Below are positions 26,052-37,300 of a DNA stretch of 64,000 nucleotides, one piece after another. The first letter of the stretch is position 1. Each line of letters begins with the position of its first letter. The stretch is from Quillaja saponaria (taxonomy: Eukaryota > Streptophyta > Magnoliopsida > Fabales > Quillajaceae), in assembly GCA_029379385.1 (NCBI GenBank), contig CM055611.1, positions 25,386,092-25,450,091 on the forward strand, given 5' to 3'. The position numbers and the translations under genes are program-made. Under the pieces are notes generated by a model that saw only the letters and a program-made list of their open reading frames with translations, ran no database searches and was not told the origin of the DNA.

Positions 26052-27846
26052 ATGTCTTTCAAAAAGCTTGCAATGAAATATTTTATACTTAGCTGTTTCA
26101 AAGCAAAAATTTCAGATTTAGATCCCAATGTCTCCAAGAAAACTTCTTCAAGTAGGCTATCTCTCTCTGATTTCAGCAAATCCTCAACACTCTCCATCAT
26201 GAGTGAGTTATCCAATTCATTTTATGGGTCAAGTCTTCATAGTTTTACCCTCAAGGAACTCAAATTGATTACACAAAACTTCTCAAAAACAAATCTTCTA
26301 GGTGAAGGTGGGTTTGGACAGGTATTTAAAGGGTTTATTGATGATAAACTTAGGCCTGGGTTGGAAGCTCAATGTGTTGCTGTTAAGGTATTAGACTTAG
26401 ATGGAAAACAAGGCCACAGAGAATGGCTGGTAAGCATTTTTAACATTGCAGTATGTGTTAGTATTCATATTTCAGGTACTGGAAATTTGAAGTTTGAAAT
26501 GTTTGTATCATACAGGCAGAAGTAATCATTCTTGGGCAATTGAAGCACTCCCATCTTGTGAACTTGATCGGATATTGCTACGAAGATGAGCATAGGCTTC
26601 TTGTCTATGAATACATGGAGCAAGGAAACCTGGACAGCAAACTTTTCAAATGTAAATATGCCTTTGATTTCCTAAGTTTTTCTACCTTGACATTAACTTC
26701 GAAACTATCGAATATTTATGTTTTTGGTTAATGCAGGTTATTCAGCAACCTTGCCTTGGTTAACAAGATTAAAAATAGCAATTGGAGCTGCAAAAGGCCT
26801 TGCTTTCTTGCATGAAGAAGAAAAACCTGTCATATATAGAGATGTCAAAGCTTCAAACATCTTATTAGATTCTGTAAGTTTTTCTTAGGTTGTAAGCAAA
26901 TCATAGCATAGTTGTTCAAAGCAACTCAAATTGAAGGCAGAGTTATAATATTTTCAGGATTACAATGCTAAGCTCTCTGATTTCGGGCTTGCAACCGATG
27001 GTCCAGACGGAGATGAAACACATATTACAACTCATGTGATGGGTACACATGGCTATGCTGCTCCTGAATATGTAATGACAGGTACTGCACTCAAATTTCA
27101 AGTAAATTGTTATTCTTTTTTAACTAATCAAAAGCTTTGAAAATCTCAAATAATCCAGCAATCCTATTTCTTTGTCAGGCCATTTGACAACTATGAGTGA
27201 TGTATTTAGTTTTGGAGTAGTTCTTCTAGAGCTGCTCACCGGAAAATGTTCTGTAGACGAGAAACGTCCCCATAGAGAGCAGAATTTGGTAGAATGGGCA
27301 AGACCTCAATTGAAGGATCCCAATAAACTTGAAAGAGTAATGGACCCAAGACTTGAGGGACAGTACTCGACTGAAGGAGTTAGAAGGGCAGCTGCACTGG
27401 CTTATCAATGTCTTTCCAATCAGCCAAGATCCAGACCCACAATGAGAACTGTGGTCAATACCTTAGAGGCTCTCATGGAATTGAATGACATCCCAATTGG
27501 CCATTTTGTCTATGTGGTTCCAAATGAGAAAAGTAATGAAAATTCAATTCAAACCAATGGAAAAGAACGTGGAAATGAATGTGATGAGCTTAAAAATGGG
27601 AACAAAAGTGATGAAGAAAAAAAGAAGCAGAAGAAGCAGAAAGAGAAGGGACGCCATAAGAATCGAAAAGGTCATAGGAATAAACGTAAGATAAAGCCAT
27701 TGAGGACTCCTGCTTTTTACTCTGATACCGCTCTGTATAAAACTCTTGGAACCAGTCTCTACTGTACCAAACAAGCACCAGAAACAAATGCACAGACCAG
27801 CATAGAACAGCAATCCAACTACTCTAATCAAAATGTTACAGTCTGA
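26052..27846 (+). CDS. Receptor-like cytoplasmic kinase, RLCK VII (RIPK/PBL-like)
   Basis: Ser/Thr protein kinase of the RLCK VII group, which relays signals from membrane receptors. Exons: 26052-26429, 26516-26651, 26737-26873, 26958-27081 and 27179-27846; 480 residues. Visible kinase motifs: glycine loop GEGGFGQV (84-91), ATP lysine in VAVK (Lys112), catalytic loop YRDVKASN (Arg206, Asp207, with Tyr for the usual His, as is common in RLCK VII), DFG (Asp225) and [10 protein letters not shown]. Best match from memory is RIPK, including [18 protein letters not shown] before the kinase. There is no Gly2, so N-myristoylation is not predicted. The C-terminal tail after residue 375 is long and carries a dense Lys/Arg segment at about 406-431 that could act in membrane or nuclear targeting. 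All catalytic residues are present, so an active kinase is expected. Confidence 0.93.
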
Positions 27847-28812
27847 GCAAAACACAAACTGAAGACAGAGGGAATCCTATTGTAAACTAGCCATTTCTTT
27901 GTTCTTTATCTTTTCTAGATATTCTTACTTTCCAATGTGGGAACATCTGGCATTCTTCTGTAGTTTGAGTTGGTTTTGCTCTGACATATCAGAAAGTGGT
28001 AGGTTTAGACCTTAAGATAAGGAGAATGAAGAAAAGTAAAGTGCATTGACCATGTATATATTTTCTGTTTTGCCATTTACTTCTTGCTTACCAACCTAAG
28101 TCATTATTTTACATCGAAAATTGTAGGATTCTGATTTGTGAAAGAAGAAAAACTTTGCAAAGACCTGTATCATTGACTTCTGCCATGAATATTAAAGAAT
28201 CAAGTTTCCAAGAAAGTCACTTCATTTTTGTTGGGACATCGACGGATACTTTCTGTTATTCTGTATTTGGTTGGAATTTGGAATTCTACCATATGCTCCT
28301 CTCATTCTCCTTTTGATTTGTAGGTGAGGAGGGACTAAAAAGGACTGCTGAATTTCTTGGTATCTGAAACATGTGATTTTAATTAATTATTTTTTAGTTG
28401 AATCTACATCAACATGTATGCATTAATATTCCAAATCTGGGTCAGTCTTTGATACATCAATGTATTTTCAAAATTCAGAACTGACACCAGAAATCACAGT
28501 ATTGTGGAAAGGCCCGCCAAATTTCATGTGCAATTGTATTTGATAGTCAGCATAACTAGCATTGCCGGTTCAAAGTTAGAATACTCTTAAGAAAGCTGTG
28601 TAACAAATTCATTCTATCAGGCTATTACTATTGTCATGTTGAAAGATGAAACACACAAATAAAATAAAATAAAGGACAAAGAATCATACATATTAAATTT
28701 GAAATATCACACAAAAAAAAGAAATTAACCATAATTGAGTTTCACATGTGGAAAGCTACTCATTGACTTGCAGCCAATTTATGCACACTACGCAGCTATA
28801 CTATAGTAATAT
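27847..28812. other. 3' flank of the kinase gene, no further gene seen
   Basis: 3' UTR and spacer. No reading frame, RNA gene or repeat recognised. Confidence 0.55.
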
Positions 28813-29053
28813 AGCATTGTTCAGCAATACAATCTCCAACTACAATATTATTTCTTTTTCTTTTTCTGTTCATCGAAAAGGCTCTTCAGGTCTTGGCTTC
28901 TAGAGATACTAAATAGAAGGTATTTCTTATGTTTTTCATGAATTTCACGACTCTTTAATTTCAATGAGATTGTACTGAAATCATCAACTTGAAAGTCTCG
29001 AATTCTAACAGATATATTATTAAACAAAATATGTTTCCTTTAACAACCAATAA

Positions 29054-29206
29054 TTGATCAAAGGGAGTAAAGATGAAGTGGAAGCCTAGGCTCAACAACA
29101 ACAACTAGAGGTATTTTGGTAGGTGTGGAAAGCCCAAATATTTCCTCCATATCCAAAGTCCTCCTCCTTCATCTGACCGGGCAATCTCCATGTAAATCCA
29201 TGCACC
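29054..29206 (-). pseudogene. P450 C-terminal remnant
   Basis: Read on the minus strand it contains EEIFGLSTPTKIPLVVVVEP and ends LPLHLYSL before a stop, matching the last 50 or so codons of the P450 at 30940. An extra base in the KEEDLDMEE region shifts the frame. The upstream part of the gene, including the heme site, is deleted. Confidence 0.8.
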
Positions 29207-29510
29207 TCCCAAATAAGTCATATTATATAGTCATATTTTTCCCTTTTTTATAATCGATCAACTAGCACGTGAATTTTATAATTTTAACAAGATTCAAACT
29301 CATGACCTCCTATTATGATATCATATAAATTATCAATTTATTTAAAAACTCGATCTAACAGTAGTAAAAAAATTAACAAAAATTTAAAGTACACTACATG
29401 ATCGATTCATGTTCATAAAATCTCATTTGTGTACTCTAAAATAAGAAAATCTATGGCCCAAGTTTTGCCACTTATTTTAAGCTTTTTTATATCTTGAGTT
29501 TAGTGATAAG

Positions 29511-29695
29511 TAATTTGTTTTGGTTTTTCTCGAGTATCTCCACAGCTTTTAGATATGAGCCTAATCTCATTTAGGACTTGTGACTGTTACTCCTCACGTG
29601 TTTTTTTAAAGGCTTGAATCCTTGACATTACAGAGACCTGCAACCTCTAAGCTCAAGCAAGCCTTACCACCTCAACCATGCCCTGTGGATATAAA
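29511..29695 (-). mobile_element. tRNA-derived SINE, minus orientation, with empty site in copy B
   Basis: A 185-base insertion present in copy A but absent from copy B, where the flanks join directly at about 33720. Read on the minus strand the head carries a box-A-like TGGTTGAGGTGGTAAGG and a box-B-like GGATTCAAGCC, and the 3' end is A-rich (GAGAAAAACCAAAACAAAT). Flanks aagtaattt and aaacaattt look like an imperfect 9-base target duplication. A second family member is at 43871-44035. Confidence 0.72.
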
Positions 29696-30282
29696 CAATT
29701 TCAAATTTGAAAAGGATTGATTTTTTTATTTTAAGTGCAAATGATCCATACATCATATTAAACTTGAATCATGATTCACAATATTAAGGTCAAGTCATTT
29801 AGGGTAAAAAATTATCTATAAGAGTTGTATAATTCGTATTAAATTTTAGGTATTTTAAATTAGACATTAAGATCAGAGAAATTGGTCATTTTCCTTTTCC
29901 AATTATCCTATTTACTTTTCTGTACCTTTGCTCAAAGTCTTATTCTCTTTATGTAAACTTGCAAGTCCAAGAAATTGAGTCCCCAATATTCAACACCCCC
30001 ACTTAACAAAGAACAATTCTTCCACCATCTTATAACGTTGAAACAAAGATACTAGAAATTTATATTGTGATTTAATCCTTAATTACATTATTCTCATGAG
30101 CTCTATTACATATAGTTTACAACCTTGTGTTACCAATGCGCTTTCTTAATCTAGATATAAAAATAATGAGCATGGCCTGTTCTACTGACCATGGTAATGA
30201 GCAGCCTCAGACATCTTACATAAAAACTATAGGACCAAAAGTTTGGTAACAAAAAATGTGGTCTAAGTTGCTCTCTAATTAT

Positions 30283-30737
30283 ATTGACAGCACTATTTGG
30301 AACCCCTCTACATGTTACACCAGGTTCTGAGCTAGGCGCAGGTAAAACACACGCGCCACAACAGTTTCTAAGTTTAGAATTACCTTACCTTTCCTTTTCT
30401 CAATCCGTCTGATGTCCACCGAGAACTCGTAAAATGTCTCGACAATCTTGGCATCACCAGACCAAAATCGAGGATTGTTGTCATTTCCCTATGTACTCTT
30501 CTTCACGTTAGTGAGTCTAGTGTGTCAAGCCATAAATTTGTTTCTTGTAATAAGCTAAGCAAAGCTGATAGGCAATATTTTGTGGTTCAGCTTAGAAATT
30601 AGCATATTTGGAGGTCATTTTCTTCTGGGACTAATCTTCTCATTAGTGGTAAACGATTTGGTACATAGCCACCATAAGGGTATTGCCCAAAATTAAGTGC
30701 AGCATGCTGTGCTGATGCAAGCCAAATGATAGTGGTC
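30283..30737 (-). pseudogene. Lipoxygenase C-terminal remnant
   Basis: Nearly the same as the last part of the intact lipoxygenase (34321-34806), but with several indels and lost codons, so no frame is kept. It starts abruptly inside what is the last exon of the intact gene, at the point where copy B begins. No upstream exons, no iron-binding residues. Confidence 0.85.
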
Positions 30738-30939
30738 AGCATTATTCAGCATTACAATCCCCCACTACAATGTTTTTTCTTTTTATTTTTCTTTATTTCT
30801 TATCTTTTTCATAAATTTCATGACTCTTTAATTTCAGTGAGCTTGTGATTGAAATCATGAACTTGAAAGTCTCGAGTTCTAACTGATATATTATTACACA
30901 AAATATGTTTCCTTTAACATGCAACATTATAAATATTGG

Positions 30940-32797
30940 TCAAGGGAAGTAAAGATGAAGCGGAAGCTTAGGCTCAACAACAACAACTAGAGGAATCTTC
31001 TTAGGTGTGGAAAGCCCATATATTTCCTCCATATCCAAGTCCTCCTTCTTCATCTCACCAGGCAATCTCCATTTAAATCCATGCAACAGATTAGCCAAAC
31101 TTGTTTGAATCATCTTAAGGCCAAGACTGTAACCAGGACACATCCTTCTCCCAGACCCAAATGGTAATAACGCAAAATTTTGTCCTTTAATATCAATATC
31201 CTTACCTATAAACCTTTCAGGGAAAAATTCATTTGGGTTTTCCCACAGTGCAGGGTCTCTGCCTATGGTCCACACATTGACAAACACTCTGGTGCCTTTG
31301 GGTATGTCAAACCCAGCAATGTTGCAATCTTCACGGGACAACCTTGGTGCCAACATTGGTGCCACAGGGTGCAACCTCATTGTTTCCTTAATAATTGCAT
31401 CAAGGTAAGGCAAATTAACCATGTCATTCTCTTCCACCCATCTTTCTCTTCCAATTACCCTGTCTAGCTCTTCTGCAGCCTTGTTGAAGATCTCTGGCTT
31501 TTTTAAGAGCTCAGAGATCGCCCATTCTACAGTCTCAGCCGAGCTCTCTGTTCCACCAGCTAAAAGGTGCTGTAGAATTAATGATAAAACACTTGACAAT
31601 TAAACAAGAAAAAAATATCTTCCAAAATACCCCTTTACCAAAAAGATCAGTGGCAAGTAGGACTCCCTATAGTCACTTATGTAGATCGGATAATCTTATA
31701 CACTAGATGTTGGACTCAACAAACGCTGATTCCTGACTCAAGAAATGGACTAAACTACGTAACATTGATCCCAAAAAGGTCAATCACAATTAGACTTTCT
31801 AAAACTGCTTAAATAGCCAGCATTAACTCAATATAAATAGGACTAAGCACATGCCAACCCTTACACAACACAAACACATACATAGGACATAACAATACCT
31901 GAGTGAATGCTTTGGCACCGTGCCTTTCAAGCTTGACCTCAAGAGTATGATCTTCAGCAAATTGCAAAAGCACATCCACCATATCTTTAGCAACATAATC
32001 TTTCACTCCTTTACTACCTTCAATATGTTCATCCAATACATGCTCTAAAAACCTATCAAACTTCTTGCTCAAAGCCTTCATTCTCTTGATATACCCTTGC
32101 AAGTCCAAGAAATTAATCCAAGGAATTGAGTCCCCAATGTTCAACACCCCACTTAAAAATAACAACTCTTCCACCATCTTCTTGAACTCATTTGGCTTAA
32201 AAATCGTGTCTTTCGACTCATCTGTGTACTTCTTCCCCAACACCATGCGACTGATGATATTGAGACTCAATGTAAAGAGTTGGTTTTCAACGTAATGGGT
32301 GGGTGTGTTTGCAAATTTAAATAGCTCTTTTAGTAGAGCATTCATTTCTTCCTTTCTTATATACTCATAAGATTCAAGACGTTAACACTAAATACTTCCG
32401 TTGCACACATTTTGCGAGCCTGACAGAAATATGGGCCATAAGGAGACCAAGTTGTATTAGAATAGTTGTAAGTTGTATACTTGTCAGCTGCAGTTCTGGG
32501 CCTCCCGGAAAATGTACCATCATGGGTTTTGAGAAAGGTTTAGGCCATTTCAAAGGAGGAGGCAACTAAAACAAGGCACGAGCCGAACCGGAGATACATG
32601 ATGGGCCCATACTTTTTGGATGATCATAAATAGAGATAGGAGGAAGTGGACCAAATATCGGGGTTTCCGATAATGGGCCAGGGTTTTGGGCCCGGAGGTA
32701 AGTTCAGTTTACGGCCACGGGAGAGGTGGAGGAGAAGGGCTAAAGTTGCCAGCCATAAGACTGTACATGAAAACCAAGGAAGAGATTCCTTTGCCAT
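30940..32797 (-). pseudogene. Cytochrome P450, CYP92-like (CYP71 clan), broken
   Basis: Nearly full-length plant P450. The start MAKESLPWFSC at 32797 is followed by a membrane anchor and the hinge LNLPPGPKPWPIIGN. Two exons (32797-31899 and 31569-30940) are joined at KAFTQ/HLLAGGTES. The C-terminal exon is intact: AGGTES in the I helix, KETMRLHP (ExxR), FFPERF, and the heme loop FGSGRRMCPG with its Cys ligand. The N-terminal exon is not. There is a frameshift near 32650, just after IIGNPDI; an in-frame TAA at 32540-32542 where the family has Lys (MA-stop-TFLKTHD); and a one-base loss near 32382 before the YEYIR region. The LSTPKKIPLVVVVEP tail is typical of CYP92 and related enzymes. A functional enzyme is not possible from this sequence unless the lesions are assembly errors; substrate unknown. 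Confidence 0.88.
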
Positions 32798-34320
32798 GGT
32801 GGTAGCTTAAGGAGTAGTGATGGATAGTTGGAGTAATGAGAAGGGTGTAAATTTATAATAAAGGAAGGCATAGACCAAAAACTAAATTGCACATGATTTT
32901 GTATATTTTACTTGTGTCACTATTTTGGTTGGTGTTGCTCCTCTGTCAAATTTTATTTAAATGGCATTTTCTAAGCCTTATTGTACTATCTATATTACTT
33001 TTATGGCAATAGGCTGTTTTTTTAAGTAAAATAGTAAGACTGGCTTTTGTTTTGAAGTGGCTTGTAGCTAGTAGTCAAGTTTTAAATATTTTGTTTTTTC
33101 ATAGAAATCAACCCTGTAGGTTATTTACCTGTTTATATTTCATAAAGTCAAAGCACACCTACCAAATACGTCATGTTATATACATGATATTATATATATT
33201 TTTTATGAATTGGCCTAAAATGTAAATTTTATAATTTAAAAAAAATTCAAATGGTAAAAATAACATTTAAACTCATGACCTCCTGTTATAATATCATATA
33301 AATTATTCATTGATCTAAAAGTTCAATCTAACAATAGTAAAAGTGAAGTATACGAATAAACACCAACAAATATTGAGTGTAATAATAAGCAAGATGCACC
33401 TTATGGATGAGAATATAAATTCAAATTTTGAAGCAAGTAATTATTGAGAAGGTCGTCCTAATCGCGACATAGCTTAAGAGATTAGTCTCAAGCAATTGTT
33501 AGAAGGGTTATCCTAGTAGAGACAGAGCTTGATGGATTAGTCTCACAACAATATCTCTAAGAAAACCCATAAACCAAACATATATACAAATAAACAAGGT
33601 ACATCACATGATCAAGTCGTTTTCATAAAAATCTCATTCGTGTACTCTAAAACAAGAAAATCTATGTCCCAAGTTTTGTGACTTATTTTCAAGCTTCTTT
33701 AATCCCTTGAGTTTAATGATGAGCAATTTCAAATTTGAAATGGATTAAATTTTCTTTTTTTGAAATTTAAATGATTCATGGATCATATTAAACTTGAATC
33801 ATGATTCACAATATTAAGGCCATGTCACTTCGGATCACTCTATTAGATGAGCCAAAAACAAAACAAAACAAAAAATTTCAAAGAAAATATAAGAATTATA
33901 CAATTCATATTAAATTTTAGTTATTTTAAATTAGATCATTAAAATCTCAGAAATTGCTCATTTTTCTTTTCCAATTATCCTATTTACTTTTCTGTACCTT
34001 TGCTCAAAGTCTTCTTCTCTTTATGTAAACCTGCAAGTCCAAGAACAGCTCTTCCACCATCTTATAACGTTAAAACAAAGATTAGTAGTAGTTTTTATGA
34101 TGATTTAATCCTCAATTACATTATTCTCATGAGCTCTATTACATATACAAGTTTACAACCTTGAGTTACCAATGTCTAAAGTGCTTTCTTAATCTAGATA
34201 TACAAATAATGAGCATGGCCTGTTCTACTGACCATGGTAATGAGCAACCTCAGCATCTTACTCAAAAACTATAGGGCTAAAAGTTTGGTAACAAAAAATG
34301 CGATCTAAGTTGCTCTCTAA
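32798..34320. other. Spacer between P450 and lipoxygenase (copy B)
   Basis: AT-rich, no gene. The part from about 33155 onward has a diverged counterpart in copy A (29207-30282). The SINE of copy A is absent at about 33717-33727. Confidence 0.6.
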
Positions 34321-37300
34321 TTATATTGACACACTATTTGGAACCCCTCTACATGTTACACCAGGTTCCGAGCTAGGTGCAAGTAACTCGTACGGTAAAA
34401 CTCCTGCCCCACAACGGTTTCTAAGCTTAGAATCACCATTCCTTTTCTCAATCTCTTTCTCTATCCGTCTGATCTCCGCCGAGAACCCGTAAAATGCATC
34501 GACAATCTCGGCATCACCAGACCAAATCGACTGTTGTTGTCGTTCCCCTATGTACTCCTCATCAGGCGAGTGAGTAGAGAGCGTGTCAACCACAGCCATA
34601 AATTTTGTTGCTTGTAATAAGCTAGGCAAAGATGATAGGAAATAATTTTGTGGGTCAGCTTGGAAATTAGCATATTCGAGGTCATTTTCTTCTGGGACTA
34701 ATCTTCTCATTAGTGGTGGACGATTTGGTACATAGCCACCATAAGGGTATTGCCCAAAATTAAGTGCAGCATGTTGTGCTGATGCAAGCCAAATGATAGT
34801 GGTCAGGATAGAGACAAGATCATCACCATTGGCCAATGAGGGCCACCAGCTTTCATGTCTAAGATCAGCATGACCCACATTGATAGACTCAGAGTACCAA
34901 GCTTGTAGCTCTCTGTCATTGCAAATTTGGCTTGAATTTGGGTAGTAATGGTTCACATAGGTGCGAACCCAGTTCTCAATTGCATACCATAATAGAAGCC
35001 CATCACTTGCATAAGGGTAGTCTTCAATCAAGAGCTTTAGACCATGTGGTTGTGTTGGGTCAGGTACAGCCATACCCCTGCATTATCAAAAAGGAGAATC
35101 CCTTCTTAGATTAATTAACAATTACCAATTCACCAATTGAAGCAAACAAAAATTGTACCTTCGGAAAGACCTTAGGAATGTTTTTCTAGTATAGTCACTA
35201 AGATATTTACCTGCGGATGAGATCTGCAGGGAGGCCTTCCTTGTCAAAGCGCCAGAAGTTTTTGTAAGCAGCAGCACTAATCTCCATGCAGTAACGGCCA
35301 GGGGTGAAGCAAGCCTCAATGACACCATCAGCATTGATTAGGTTTTGGCGAGCTAATGCATTGATCTCTAAGGTGTACCTCATGTGTGGATCTAATAGCT
35401 TGAATATTGGGTGCATAGCACTTAATTGCCTATGTGCAGCCAATATGAATGGCTCAATGCAAGCATGTGTTCGCAACCTATACAATTTAGCAATAAAACA
35501 TTTCAGTAAGTTAGTCAATAGTCACCATCCGAAATCAGCACATAAAAGATTAATTAAGTCGAGTCCATTAAGCTAATCAAAGAATGCAAAGATGGACTTT
35601 GCTTACCAATGGTTGACAAGTTGGTGAACACCAGCATCATTAGAGCAAACATGGGCTTTGGCAAGCTGCCAAATCCAACTGGTAGTTGCATCAATTGGAG
35701 GTGTAACAACACGATTTAATCGGGTACTTGGTCCGCTTGGTGCGAGGCTAAGTTCAATAGCAATAGGCTTGAGGGTTCCAAAATGGGTCAAGAAAAAGAC
35801 AGTACGAGTTGCATAGGATTTTCTACCATCAAGGGCATTGATCCGATCAAGAAATGGAAGGTACACATCATGGTAATCCACAATAAACAGCTTGTTTTCC
35901 TCTAATGCCTACAAATTATAATTCCACAACAAAAATGTTAGAAATAATGGAGCAAACAAGTACTGTTATTGTCTGATTAGGGACATGGTTATTAATGAAG
36001 GATTTAAAAAGTACCTGTTGAATAGTCATGCCGTTAAGTTGGCCCAAGATGTGTTCTTCTTTGATGGCAGACTCTTGTGGACCATAGATTGCAGGGTCAA
36101 GCTTGCTCACAGGTGGGAAAACTTTCAGCCTCTCAATAGTAACAGGGTTAACCCCAGCAAGTGCTTGCCGGGCAAATTCATCATCTCGCAGCCAAGCAAA
36201 CTTGTCCTCTGCACGTGGAAATTATTAAGAAACAAATTAGAAATATTTTAATAAAAGTGAAGTATGGTGACTTTTGATTATAACATCAGTTTATTATTTC
36301 TACATGTGAAATGCTTGAAAAAAATACTATGATAAAATGTTTAAAATTAATAAAAGGTTAATAGTGCTTTTGATTCGAATAAGAGTAAACTTTAATGATG
36401 CTTCATGAAAACAACTTTGCTCACATCTAGTCTGACTTCTAACCGACAGCCATTGGAGGCAAAAGGGACGTGATATCTGAGGGTCCCTGTCTATCCAGCT
36501 AAAATTTATTATGTTTCTTTGAACTTTTAAGAGCATTGACATCCACATGAAAGTGTCATTCTTTTTTGATCACTCTATAATGGGCAGCCACATCAGTACC
36601 TCAAACAAGTACTACTTTAACTAAATTAATTGGGACTTTGGAGCTTTTAGATCAGTGTAAGTTGAATTTTGCATAAACAAGTATTGAAGTTCAAGTTGTA
36701 AACAATGAAAGAGGTTGGGAATTGAATGACAAGGAGATTGATACTCACTGGAAAGAATTTTGGGTGTGTCATATTTAAGAATTCCCTTGCTTGATTCTAG
36801 TTTCTTGACCACCTTAGGCAATGGGAGCTTCTTTAAAACTTCATCTTGCAGTCCTAATTTAATTAGGAGGCCTTGACTGTAAAGGCTGTCAATGTCAGAG
36901 AATCCATTGATGTCCTGGTTAGCCAAAAGACTAGCTTTCAATGAAGGAAGTAAGTTATGCAATACTGCCTTAAGCCTCCCAGTAGAGAAAGCATGTTGCT
37001 TAGACTCCTCAAATTGTTCATCTCTTGGTACGTACACAGGCAGAGGCTTTTCCACACGACTCTCTGCATGCAAATCTGTAGAAAACATATGGAGTAGTAA
37101 AATTAAGTATTTCAGTTTATTGAACTTCAAACTAAAACTCAACCAAAAAGGGTCTTTTAGTTTAATTTTATAACTGTTACATGAGTAGGTGTACTGCAGA
37201 TATATACCTGTATCAGTTGGGAGGCGTCCAGTACGGCAGCGTCTTGGATATGGAATTTTTTCTCCTCCAAGAGTTGGCCTAACAAAATCAATACCCTTAT

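Larger units (their letters stand above)
28813..30737. repeat. Tandem duplication, copy A (decayed P450 end plus lipoxygenase end)
   Basis: This 1.9 kb block aligns in the same order and orientation with 30738-34806. Its first part (28813-29206) matches 30738-31085. After a jump equal to about 2.07 kb of copy B, 29207-30737 matches about 33155-34806. The right end is cut inside the last lipoxygenase exon, exactly where copy B begins. It therefore looks like a direct tandem duplication followed by an internal deletion in this copy and accumulation of small lesions. Confidence 0.85.
30738..34806. repeat. Tandem duplication, copy B
   Basis: The longer copy, containing the whole P450 pseudogene, about 1.5 kb of spacer and the 3' end of the intact lipoxygenase. 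It matches copy A at both ends. The part at about 31086-33154 is missing from copy A, and the SINE found in copy A is missing here. Confidence 0.85.
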
